NCBI GenBank assembly: GCA_022575985.1
Contig: JAKSXM010000040.1
Span: 14,402,001-14,466,000, forward strand
DNA: 64,000 nucleotides
Origin: Anagrus nilaparvatae
Taxonomy: Eukaryota > Arthropoda > Insecta > Hymenoptera > Mymaridae
Direction of reading: 5' to 3'
The notes below the pieces were generated by a model. That model was not told the origin of the DNA and did no database searches. It saw only the letters and a list, made by a program, of their open reading frames with translations. Shown in pieces: positions 37,996 to 47,834 of this stretch (within the stretch, counting starts at the first letter, position 1; each line of letters begins with the position of its first letter). The translations under genes were made by a program, and so were the position numbers.

Positions 37996-40122
37996 AATAC
38001 TACCAAAAATAAGTCACTAGTCCAATTTTTAGCCTCCCCAAGCAAAATCTCGATTTTTTGCAGCCATTTTTGTAAGTAAAGTAAGAAAAATGATCATAAA
38101 TGGTCATAATTTTTTGGTTCCTCATAGAGGAACCATTGTGATCGGTCAAAATTTTTTTTTTGATTTTTTGGTATATAAGCACGTTTTGAGACCTCAGGAA
38201 GCTAAAAAACCGGTTTTTAAAAAAAGTCTGTATGTGTGTATGTGTGTGTGTACTTACGTACGTACGTACGTACGTATGTAATCGCTGATATTTCACAAAC
38301 ATTATGGAATTAAGACCTAATTTTTATTTCAAAAATTTTTTCACTAAAAAAGCTCGAGGTACTTTTTTTTTTTTTAAATTTGGATGTAATACCTCATTTA
38401 TTTCCATGAAAGTACTTATATTTGAAAGTATGATTTTCACATGATATCTCGAATCGGATACTTAATTTTATGAAATTTTTTTTTCTAAAATTTTTTTCCA
38501 AAAAAATACAAAAAATACCAATTTTTTTTTTCGTTTTGGACGTAGTACCTAATTTATTTCCATGGAAGTACTAGTTTTAAGAACCTTGTTTATTGTAATT
38601 TTTTGGATATGATACTTAATTTTTTCAAAATTTTTTTTGTCAAAATTAAAAAAAAAGAAAAATAAAAAAAACTGCAATATTTTTTTTTTTTTTTGGTGTA
38701 ATAAAATAAGTTTTCACATGATATCTCAAATCGGATACTTAATTTTCTGAAAATTTTTTTCCTAAAATTTTTTTCACAAAAAAATACAAAAAATACCAAT
38801 TTTTTTTTTCTTTTTGGACGTAGTACCTAATTTATTTCCATGGAAGTACTAGTTTTAGAAATATCGTTTATTGTAATTTTTTGGACCTAATACTTAATTT
38901 TTTTTAAATTTTTTTGTCAAAATTTTTGTCGCCAAAAAATACAAAAAACGCCAAAATTTTTTTTATTTTAGGACGTAATACTTAATTTTTTCCTATGAAA
39001 GTACGAATATCTAGAATTATTGTTTGTAAAGGATTTCTCCATCTGATAAGTAATTTTTCGAATTTTTTTTTCTTCAAAATTTTTTACATAAAATAATTAA
39101 AAAAATACCATAATTTTTTTACTTTTTGGACGTAGTACCTCATTTTTTTCCATGAAAGTACTGATATCTAGAAGTATCGTTTCTACTCGATATCTCGAAT
39201 CTTATAATTTATTTATTGAAAATTTTTTTCTCAAAATTTTTTTCACCAAAAAATACAAAAAATACCAATTTTTTTTTTCTTTATGGACGCAGTACTTAAT
39301 TTATTTCTGTGGAAGTACTAGTTTTAGAAATATCATTTATAGTAATTTTTTGGACCTGATACTTAATTTTTTCAAAATTTTTTTCTCAAAATTTTTGTCG
39401 CCAAAAAATACAAAAACCGCCAAAATTTTTTTTATTTTAGGACGTATTACTTAATTTTTTCCTATGAAAGTACGAATATCTAGAATTATCGTTTGTAAAG
39501 GATTTCTCCATCTGATACATAATTTTTTGAAATTTTTTTTTTTTTAATTTTTTACATAAAATAATTAAAAAAATAGCATACTTTTTTTTCTTTTTGGACG
39601 CAGTACCTCATTTTTTTCCATGAAAGTACTAATATGTAGAATTATCTTTTTAACTGGATATCAACAATCTGATACCTAATTTTTTTTTTAAATTTTCTTT
39701 TAAAATTTTTTACATAAAAAAATTAGAAAAAAACAATAATTTAACAATTTTTTTTATTTTAGGACGTAATACTTAATTTCTTCCTATAAAAGTACGAATA
39801 TCTAGAATTATCGTTTTTAAAGGATCTCTCCATCTGATAAGTAATTTTTCGAATTTTTTTTTCTTCAAAATTTTTTACATTAAAAAGTTAAAAAAATATT
39901 ATCTTTTTATTGACGTAGTGCCAATTTTATTTCTCTGAAAGTATTAATACCTGGAATTATGAGTTTTGAAAATTTTTTGGGTATCAGGGGAAAGTTTATA
40001 CACTTTCTTTATTAAATTTAGAATATTTGGCACAATTATTCTAATATTTTAATTTTTTATTAGGTAAAATAGAATATTGACAACATTTTGTTATTGCTAA
40101 TGAGGAACCATAGTGCCAATTA
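37996..40122. mobile_element. 2.1 kb repeat element nested in the left inverted repeat
   Basis: It interrupts the arm between '...TTTTTTTCTGAAAAT' and 'TTTTATTATTGCTG', which are nearly adjacent in the intact right arm. Possible ends are AATACTACCAAAAATAAGTCA on the left and, in complement, AATACCCTGCCAAGTAATTG on the right. It contains the palindrome TGGTTCCTCATAGAGGAACCA, a GTGT/ACGT microsatellite at about 38230-38275, and about six degenerate units of 'GGACGTAGTACCTAATTTATTTCC...GAAAGTACTA'. A partial relative lies at 46311-47060. No credible coding frame. Confidence 0.6.
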
Positions 40123-40199
40123 CTTGGCAGGGTATTTTATTATTGCTGTAAAAAACTTACATTAGCATGAAATTTTTTTTCCTTTTAGATCCGGATAGG

Positions 40200-41200
40200 A
40201 AAGGACAATGTTAAAAATAACTGATTTTTGACTTATCGGGGGGAACGCACGAATCATAAAAAAATCGATTGATTATTGTTAATTAACATTAAAAATGACC
40301 CTAAAATACGTCAGATAGCTGGGGAAATGTCGCCACCCCCCCTAAATCGATATAAACTACCATTAAGTAGCTTAAAAAAGATAATCATTAATTATTGTTA
40401 TAAAATTCGATTAAAGTAAAAAATATACTTTAAAATGATTTGAATTAACAGTATAACAATATATAAAGTGATAATTAACCGGAAACATGACATTTCAACC
40501 CCTCAAAATTATAAAAACGACTTTCAAAAGCTAATGGTAAACTTATTTTGACGTTAAAAATAAATAATGCTTCATTGTTCAAAAGAATGCCTACTGCTAG
40601 TAAAAAATTATAAATAACTTTCCGAAAATGCAAAAAATTATACTAGAGTACATAAGCTAACTGGGGAAGTTTTAATTGAACCCCTAAAATCATAGAAACT
40701 ACCCTTAAGCAGCTTAAAACACAAAATCATCAATTATAGATATAAATTGCGTATAAAAAGAAAAAAATGCTTAAAAATGGTTTGAACAAATAGTATGCGA
40801 ATATAAAAAGTGACTAGTAACTGTAAAAATCTCCATTCCACCCCTAAAAATTAAAAAACCGATTTTCAAAAGCTAATATCCAGCTTATATTGACGTCCAA
40901 AATAGATCATACTTAAATGCTCAAAGAAACGCCTACTGCTAGAAAAAAATTATAGATTGTTGTCAGGAAATGCAAAAAGTGATACCAAGAGTACATTTAA
41001 TTACTGGGTTAATATAAGTTGTACCCCTAAATTAATATAAACTACCCTTAAACTGCTTAAGACACATAATCATCTATTATAGTTATTAAGAGAGATTTGT
41101 ATAAAATGAAAAAAATGTTTTAAAATGGTTTGAACAGACAGTATGTCAACATAAAAAGTGATTAGTAACTGTAATTATGCCCATTTCGCCATAAAATAAT
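40200..41200. repeat. Tandem units in the left transposon arm
   Basis: Units of roughly 335-345 bp carry 'ACCCCTAAAATTATAAAAAC', 'AAAAGCTAAT...TATTGACGTC' and 'CTACCCTTAA..AGCTTAA' blocks; TTGACGT occurs near 40549 and 40890. Counterparts in reverse complement lie at 43990-44880 in the right arm. Such subterminal repeats may bind the transposase; this is inference. Confidence 0.6.
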
Positions 41201-41751
41201 TTTTGTTAAAACTGAATATTTTTTATTAGGTAATGATTAAAAACACTATGAACTATTTTAAAAACATTAAAAATTGAGTTTTACAATTTCTATTTAATAT
41301 ATTTTTCTTAGAATTTTTGAAAAATGAAGTTTTATGTGTGCTACAAGCGCTAATAATTAATTTTAGAATTTTTTATTGAATTTATTTTTAGAAATAATAA
41401 TTATTATTATAAAAATTGGTTTGAATTTAAATATTTGTATAAACTGCACAATCCTTAAAAAACTATTTTTATAACATTTTGTTTAAAATTTTCTCAAAAG
41501 ATATTTATTTTTAATTTAAATATTTTTTTGAATGTATTTATTCTGAAAATATTAATTGATGAAAAATAAAAAATATTTATTTCTATACTTATTTTTTATG
41601 TAAGTGATTCGCAAATCATAGACTACAATTATTATCCAAAAATAAAAAAAAGTATTCAAAACTTTTTCATTTTTTTAATAAACTTAAATATTTTTAATTT
41701 ACTTAAGATTTTCATAGAATTTTATTATTCATTTAATTCATCTTTTTTAAA

Positions 41752-43770
41752 ATGCAATGTAGAGTTTGCAATAAGTCTCTATCTAAAAAGAAACGTGGAT
41801 CCGATTACCATGAAGTTTCGGAAAATCCGTTAGAATTTGAATGCACAAAGTGTTATAAGAAAAGAAAACGTCAGCATAGTATTGATAATAACCATTCTGA
41901 TGAAGAAAGATCAGAAGCTTGTTCATTTGAATCAGTTAATGATGAAGTTGCAAGAATTCAATTAGTCGAAAATAATAAAATAATTTTAGACATTAAAAAG
42001 AAGAGCAAAAATCATAATGTCTGTTTATTTGGCTGTGAAAATAATGATAATCTTCGACGGCTCAGTAAAGAAGAATGTGCTAACATTTTTGTAAAAACCG
42101 ATATTTATGTACCCTATGGTAACAAAATCTGTATTGGTCATGTTACCAATCTTGGAATAAATATTCCAGAAACCTTCGCTTTTAACCAACCAAATGCATC
42201 TATGAATTCAGAAGAAGTTAAATCTCTTTTATACACCTTAAAAAATATGGTTATTGAGGAGCGTGAAGCAAGACTGAGGCCTCGATCTTTTTTAAAAATG
42301 CAACCAAGAGAATTACATTTTGAAACTGGTGTAAATCATGACTCTTTTAAAATAATTCTAGATTTTATTAAAGATATACGAACCCATAATAATGAGATGG
42401 CTCTAGGGTTATACTTATCTCGAATTCGAAGAGGATACACTTTTGAAGAGTTGCAAAACAAATACAATTTTACCAGGCAAACAATAAGCAACTACTGTAC
42501 AGCAATTCGAAATATTCTATTACAGGATTTTAGAAAAAAATATTTGACTTTTGCTGAGTCTAGAGATTCTATTATTTCGAATCAAACAGAAGTATCAAAG
42601 ATTCTTCAAACACGATCCGCTGATAAAGGAGCTATAATATTTGATGGAACCTACTTGAAAATTGAAAAGAGTTTTGATTTCCATTTTCAGAAAAAAAGTT
42701 GGTCTGTTCATAAACATTACAATCTTTTAAAGCCAATGGTGGCTGTTTATCCTAATGGAAGAATTGCAGGTGTGTGGGGACCATTTCCTGGAAGCGAAAA
42801 TGATGCAACAATCCTTAACGGACTATTAGATCGTCCCATTTGGACACAATTTCAGGATAAAGATGTTTTTATCGTTGACAGAGGCTTTCGTGACTCTGTA
42901 GAAGAAATAGAAAAAAAAGGTTTTATAGCTAGGATTCCAGCATTCTCTGATCATAAAAAGCCACTGACAGTTGAACAAGCAAATACATTCAGAATAGTGA
43001 CAAAAAATCGTTACATAACTGTAGTGGTGAATGGTAGAATAAATAGGAAAAATCGTTATTTTGCAAATACAATTCGAAATACTGTTGTAGAAACAGCGTA
43101 TGATGATTTTCTAATCGCATGTGCTATCTATAACTTAACATTCACTCCAATTTTTAGTAGCGATTTTGATATTAAAATAGATAAAAGAATGATCACCTTG
43201 TTAAATCAGGATAATATGCTTTCAAAACTAGTAACAGATTTGAATTTGCATTTGCGTAGATCATCATTTGAACGAATGGAATCAACTTCTTTTTATGAAT
43301 TTCCACGTCTTAACAAGCAAGACCTTGAATTTTATGGTTGTGGTACATACCAATTGAAAATGGCACCATACTATTATTCAGATCACATAAATGAAGACGG
43401 TGACTTTGAATTTTTTGTGTCCAAAGAAAATCTAAAAATTAATTATGAGTCCTACAATATAAATATTGACCCTAAAAATGTTTTACTTATAAAAGTTCGA
43501 GTCAACTCAAGGCACTCTTCAAGCACGAAATATTTTGTTTTTAATTTGATTGATAAAACAAAACAATCAGTAGATGCCATAATAGGACATACTTGTATTT
43601 GTAAAGTAGGGAAAAGAGTTGTTGGATGCTGTTCTCACGTAATGCTACTATTGTGGTTCTTCGGATACGCAAGATATTTGCTGCATATTCCAACAGCACC
43701 CGATCATTCAGAAGTTTTTGACTTAAGTGACGACAAAAATCTTATTGAACCAGAAGAGAACTCTGAATAA
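41752..43770 (+). CDS. DDE transposase with SWIM-type zinc finger
   Basis: A single uninterrupted frame of 672 residues. N-terminal Cys pairs (CRVCNKS, FECTKCYKK, residues 3-40) and a CX3C...CX2H arrangement at about 92-132 suggest zinc binding. Around 215-260 a helix-turn-helix-like segment (YTFEELQNKYNFTRQTISNY) could bind the element ends. The catalytic RNase H-like domain follows: DGTY with Asp298, PGSENDATIL with Asp351, VDRGFRD with Asp376. Where family members as I recall them have R-x-x-V-E-x-x-N-x-R, this protein reads RYITVVVNGRI, with Val424 at the expected catalytic Glu (codon 43021-43023). Near the C-terminus, CICKVGKRVVGCCSH (615-629) fits a SWIM zinc finger. The protein would cut and rejoin the ends of its own element. 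The ATG at 41752 is the first in frame and lies in an AT-rich leader. The frame is intact, but the missing Glu, if real, would disable it. The arms and this gene belong together. Confidence 0.85.
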   Translation: MQCRVCNKSLSKKKRGSDYHEVSENPLEFECTKCYKKRKRQHSIDNNHSDEERSEACSFESVNDEVARIQLVENNKIILDIKKKSKNHNVCLFGCENNDNLRRLSKEECANIFVKTDIYVPYGNKICIGHVTNLGINIPETFAFNQPNASMNSEEVKSLLYTLKNMVIEEREARLRPRSFLKMQPRELHFETGVNHDSFKIILDFIKDIRTHNNEMALGLYLSRIRRGYTFEELQNKYNFTRQTISNYCTAIRNILLQDFRKKYLTFAESRDSIISNQTEVSKILQTRSADKGAIIFDGTYLKIEKSFDFHFQKKSWSVHKHYNLLKPMVAVYPNGRIAGVWGPFPGSENDATILNGLLDRPIWTQFQDKDVFIVDRGFRDSVEEIEKKGFIARIPAFSDHKKPLTVEQANTFRIVTKNRYITVVVNGRINRKNRYFANTIRNTVVETAYDDFLIACAIYNLTFTPIFSSDFDIKIDKRMITLLNQDNMLSKLVTDLNLHLRRSSFERMESTSFYEFPRLNKQDLEFYGCGTYQLKMAPYYYSDHINEDGDFEFFVSKENLKINYESYNINIDPKNVLLIKVRVNSRHSSSTKYFVFNLIDKTKQSVDAIIGHTCICKVGKRVVGCCSHVMLLLWFFGYARYLLHIPTAPDHSEVFDLSDDKNLIEPEENSE

Positions 43771-43989
43771 TAAAAGTTTAAAGGTCTTTAAATTAAAATA
43801 AAAGCATATAAAAAAGCATAAAAAATGTACATAAAAAAAAAAACTTAAAAAATAAAAAATATAAAAAATAAAAAAACTAAAAAAAAAAATAAAAAAAATA
43901 AATAAAAAAAATTTTTTAAAAACATGGAACGTAAAAAGGATCGCCTCCTCGTGGTGCTTTCTGGTAAACACAATAAGTGGCCGAATGAT

Positions 43990-44880
43990 TCTTTTTATTA
44001 AGTTTATAACTATACAATACATACTGTCTGTTCAAACAATTTTTAAGCATTTTTTTCGTTTTATACCTAGAATTTTATAACTATAACTGATAATTATGTA
44101 TTTTAAACTGTTTAAGGGTAGTTTATATGGAGTTAGGGGTACAACTATTATATAATCACTTAATGTAATTTTGGTACTACTTTTTACCTTTTCTGACAAT
44201 AATGTATAATTTTTTCTAGCAGTAGACGTTTCCTTGAACAATTAAGCATTATCTATTTTGGACGTCAATATAAGCTTAATATTAGCTTTTGAAGGTCGGT
44301 TTTTTAATTTTTAGGGGTGAAATGGATATCTTTACAGTTACTAGTCACTTTTTATGTTGATATACTGTTTGTTCAAATCATTTTTAAGCATTTTTTTCAT
44401 TTTATACGAATTTTATAACTAAAATTGATAATTTAAGCTGTTTAAGGGTAGTTTATATTTATTTAGGGGTACAACTAATATTAACCCAGTAACTTAATGT
44501 ACTCTTGGTATCACTTTTTGCATTTCCTGACAATAATCTATAATTTTTTTCTAGCAGTAGGCATTTCCTTGAACATTTAAGCATGATCTATTTTGGACGT
44601 CAATACAAGCTGGATATTAGCTTTTGAAAGTCGGTATTTTAATTTTTAGGGGTGGAAATGACATTTTTCTGGTTAATAATCACTTTTTATATTGTTTATA
44701 CTTTTCACTTTAATCAAATTTTATAACAATAATTAATGATTATCTTTTTTAAGCTACTTAAGGGTAGTTTATATCGATTTAGGGGGGACGGCGATATTTC
44801 CCCAGCTATCTGACGTATTCTAGGGTCATTTCTAATGCTAATTAACAATAATCAATCGATTTTTTTATGATTCGTGCGTT
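43990..44880. repeat. Tandem units in the right transposon arm
   Basis: Reverse-complement counterpart of 40200-41200. GGACGTCAATA occurs at 44260 and 44595, a spacing of 335. Blocks TTTAAGGGTAGTTTATAT and TTTTTAGGGGTG recur. The innermost unit begins about 220 bp after the transposase stop. Confidence 0.6.
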
Positions 44881-44929
44881 CCCCCCGATAATTCTAAAAT
44901 CAGCTATTTTTAACATTGTCCTTTCCCTG

Positions 44930-45765
44930 GCTATCTGATTCCGGAATCAAAAATTTATTTGAGAAGCGCATGCGCGAGGAATCGCTAAGATAGGCTGTTT
45001 TTTTTTTAAGTCGATTTCTCAAATGCCTATTAGTGAAAAATCATCTAACCAGACTTAAAATTTCTCTTAAACCTTATATTTTTTGGCAAAATAAAAATTT
45101 TGATGGGATACTGCTTTTTGGAAGCTCTAGATAAAAAAATAGCAGCTTTCAAAAGATAATTTTTTACAAATTTCAAATATCCCGCCAAGTCACGTAACCA
45201 ATCCAATATCTGACCAAAAATTTGGATTCCGCGGGAAATTTTACATAAGGATATACGTTTTCATTTATTTAAGAGCGTTTATGTTAAAGCAGCAAAATTT
45301 TAAATTGGAAGATTAAAATATCTCATTTTTTTAAGGAATTTTTATTTTTTAAATTATACCAAATTATTCAAAATTTATCAGAAAATTCTTTATTATTTCA
45401 CTGTTTTAACATGAAAGCTCTTGAAAAAATAAAAAGATATATTCTTCTTTAAAATTTCCTGCGGAATCTAAATTTTTGGTCAGATTTTTGATTGGTCACG
45501 TGACTTGGCGGGAAATTTAAAATTTGTAAAAAATGATCTTTTAAAAGCTGCTATTTTTTTATCTAGAGCTCCCAAAAAGCATTGTCCCGGCAAAATTTTT
45601 ATTTTGCCGAAAAATATAAGGTTTCAGAAAAATTTTAAGCCTGGTTAGAAGATTTTTCACTAATAGGCATTTGAGAAATTGACTTATGAAAAAAACCTAT
45701 CTTAGCAATTTCTCGTGCATGCGCTACTCGAAAAAAATTTTTGACCTTGGAATCGGATAGCAAGG
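44930..45765. mobile_element. Fold-back element nested in the right inverted repeat
   Basis: Its arms of about 330 bp are inverted copies: CTGGCTATCTGATTCC, CGCATGCGCGAG, TCACGTAACCAATCC and CCCGCCAAGTCACG on the left reappear in complement on the right. It splits the host arm between '...TTGTCCTTTCC' and 'TTTTCCTATCCGG', which are contiguous in the left arm. The target duplication is about 8-10 bp if the TTTCC copies are counted, but is not exact. No coding sequence. Confidence 0.7.
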
Positions 45766-45922
45766 GAATTTTCCTATCCGGACTTGAAAGGAAAAAAATT
45801 TTTCATGCTAATAAAAGTTTTTACAGCAATAATAAAAAAAATCATGAAAAATTATTTCAGAAAAAAACACTTTGGGGCATTTTTAAAGACCCGACCATAC
45901 AAATCACCCTCACTTAGTTTAA

Positions 45923-46310
45923 GGTTGTAGATTAGATTAGAAAATGAAAAAAATCGATTTTTATTTTATTTTATTTCTCAGCTATTTTATTATGAATGAC
46001 TTTATAAATTTTTTTAATTAGTTATTAATAATTAAGCTTCACAAAAAAATAAACAAATATTTAATATCATGATTAGTAGCATTTATAGAGGGCAGCAAAG
46101 TAGAGGCCTGAAAAGCATGGCCGCTAGATGATCTCGGAAACGGCATTCTAAAAAAAAGAAAAACCAAAAATATTCTTAACAAGAAGGTCTATTACGCGAC
46201 AATTTACAACTTTTTGAAAAAAATTTGATAAAATAAAAAAATGGGAGCGCCTGAAAGAAAAGTAAGAAAATCGACCCCCTTTTTTACCCTTTAACATCCC
46301 CTAAAGCAAG
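45923..46310. other. Intergenic, nothing recognised
   Basis: AT-rich sequence with a short GC-richer patch at about 46085-46145. No open frame or repeat relation was found. Confidence 0.4.
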
Positions 46311-47060
46311 CAAAAAATACCCTGCCAACTAGCTGACACTAAAGTTCCTCAAACAATGATCTTAATACATTAATATGCCACTGATATCATCGATTACAAG
46401 CATGCAATCATACATACATTTCTATTAACTTTTAAAAGTATTTTTTTATTGATCAAAAATTTTTGACCAAATTTAAAAAAAAATTAATTATCAGATTCGA
46501 GATATCGAGTAAAAAATATATTTTCAAATATGAGTACTTTCATAGAACTAAATAAAGTATTACACCAAAAAAAAAAAATATTGCAGATTTTTTAAATTTT
46601 TTGTTTTTTTAATTTTGAGAAAAAATTTTTGAAAAAATTTGGTATCAGATCCAAAAAATTACTATAAACGAACTTTCTAAAACTAGTACTCTCATACAAA
46701 TAAATTAATTATCAGATTCGACATATCAAGTAAAAATCGTACTTTCAAATATAAGTACTTTCATGGAAATAAATGAGGTATTAATCCCAAATTAAAAAAA
46801 AATAAGTAGTTTGAGATTTTTTGATAAAAAAGTTTTTGAAAAAAAAATTAGGTCTTAATTCCATAATGGTTGTGAAATTTTACCGGTTACATACACACAC
46901 ACACGCACACACACATACATACTTTTTTTAAAAACCGGTTTTTTAACTTCCTGAGGTCCCAAAACGTGCTTATATGCCAAAAAATCAAAATTTGACCTAT
47001 CACAATGGTTCCTCATTGAGGAACCAATATTTTTTTTAATGAAAAAGTGGTAAATTGTTG
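46311..47060. repeat. Partial relative of the 37996-40122 element, inverted
   Basis: In reverse complement this stretch shares with 37996-40122 the end-like TACCCTGCCAA (46320), the 'CATGGAAATAAATGAGGTATTA' type units, an AC/GT microsatellite (46893-46920), AAAACCGGTTTTT, and the palindrome TGGTTCCTCATTGAGGAACCA (47009-47029). It is shorter, so it is a deleted copy. Confidence 0.6.
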
Positions 47061-47834
47061 CGTAGTATATCTACAGTAATAAAACCCACCACCTTTTTTT
47101 GAAATCGGACCAGCCAATCCTGAGATCATATTGCGGCCATTTGAATAAAAGTAGTTTCGCGCTTAAAACGCGTTTAAAGTTTTATGGGTAAAAATTTCTG
47201 GAGATCGAAACTTCTGGAATGTTTAATATTTTTAGCCATTGATCATGTTATGTGTCCCTTAAAATTAAAAAAATAATTTTCAAAATTTATTGACTAGTAA
47301 CGGAGATATTAGCGCTTGAAATTTCATTAATTTTTAAGGTACTTAATTATTCAAGACTTTTTTAAAAATAATCTGATTTTAAAAATCATTGAGTATAATG
47401 ATTAGGACATTATTTAGCATCGATTCACTAAACAATATTTTGATTTTCTACTTTTCACCGAGAATAAATTGATTTTTTGAAAAATTTAGGTTAGGCCAAA
47501 AATCAAAAAACTTGAAATATATTTCACATTATTACTAAAAATTGAGATTTTTTTTAGTGAATCGATGCTGAATAATGTCCTATATATTATATACAAAGAT
47601 TTTTGAAATTATATTATTTATAAAAAAGTCTTTAATATTTTTACATTTTATCTCTGTTTTACTATCATAGTAAAAAAACACGTTTTATTGACTTATCATA
47701 CCTCCCCTCTTTTCCTGTTTACGGCATTATTTTATAGTACCAGCAGCAGACAAAATCATAGCGGTTAAGGGAGCCAGAAAATTAATATTGAACAAATAAT
47801 AATAAAATTGAATAAATAATTAATATATATATAT
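47061..47834. other. Intergenic with a fold-back repeat at 47353-47632
   Basis: Arms of about 85 bp at 47353-47437 and 47550-47632 are inverted copies (AAGACTTTTTTA, GGACATTATTTAGCATCGAT, TCGATTCACTAAA). This is probably a small non-autonomous element whose ends were not resolved. The remainder is AT-rich with no gene. Confidence 0.5.

Larger units (their letters stand above)
37933..45918. mobile_element. Large DNA transposon with transposase and nested insertions
   Basis: The outer ends match in inverted orientation: AAGTGAGGGCGATTTGTATGG on the left and, in complement, AAGTGAGGGTGATTTGTATGG on the right. TTAA stands three bases outside each (37929-37932, 45919-45922), a candidate target duplication. 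After removing a 2.1 kb insertion from the left and a 0.84 kb insertion from the right, the inverted repeats continue for more than 1 kb (CTTTTAGATCCGGATAGGAAA, GGGGGGAACGCACGAATCAT, CAGATAGCTGGGGAAAT in both arms). They contain tandem units of about 335-340 bp. The 672-codon transposase gene lies between the arms. Superfamily is not certain; the TTAA flank suggests Kolobok, while the protein resembles the DDE_Tnp_4 group in general. Confidence 0.8.

Noticed and set aside
41752..43770. Firm PIF/Harbinger assignment of the 672-codon transposase
   Set aside because: No second Myb-like gene and no 3 bp duplication were found; the flanks suggest TTAA, so the superfamily was left open.
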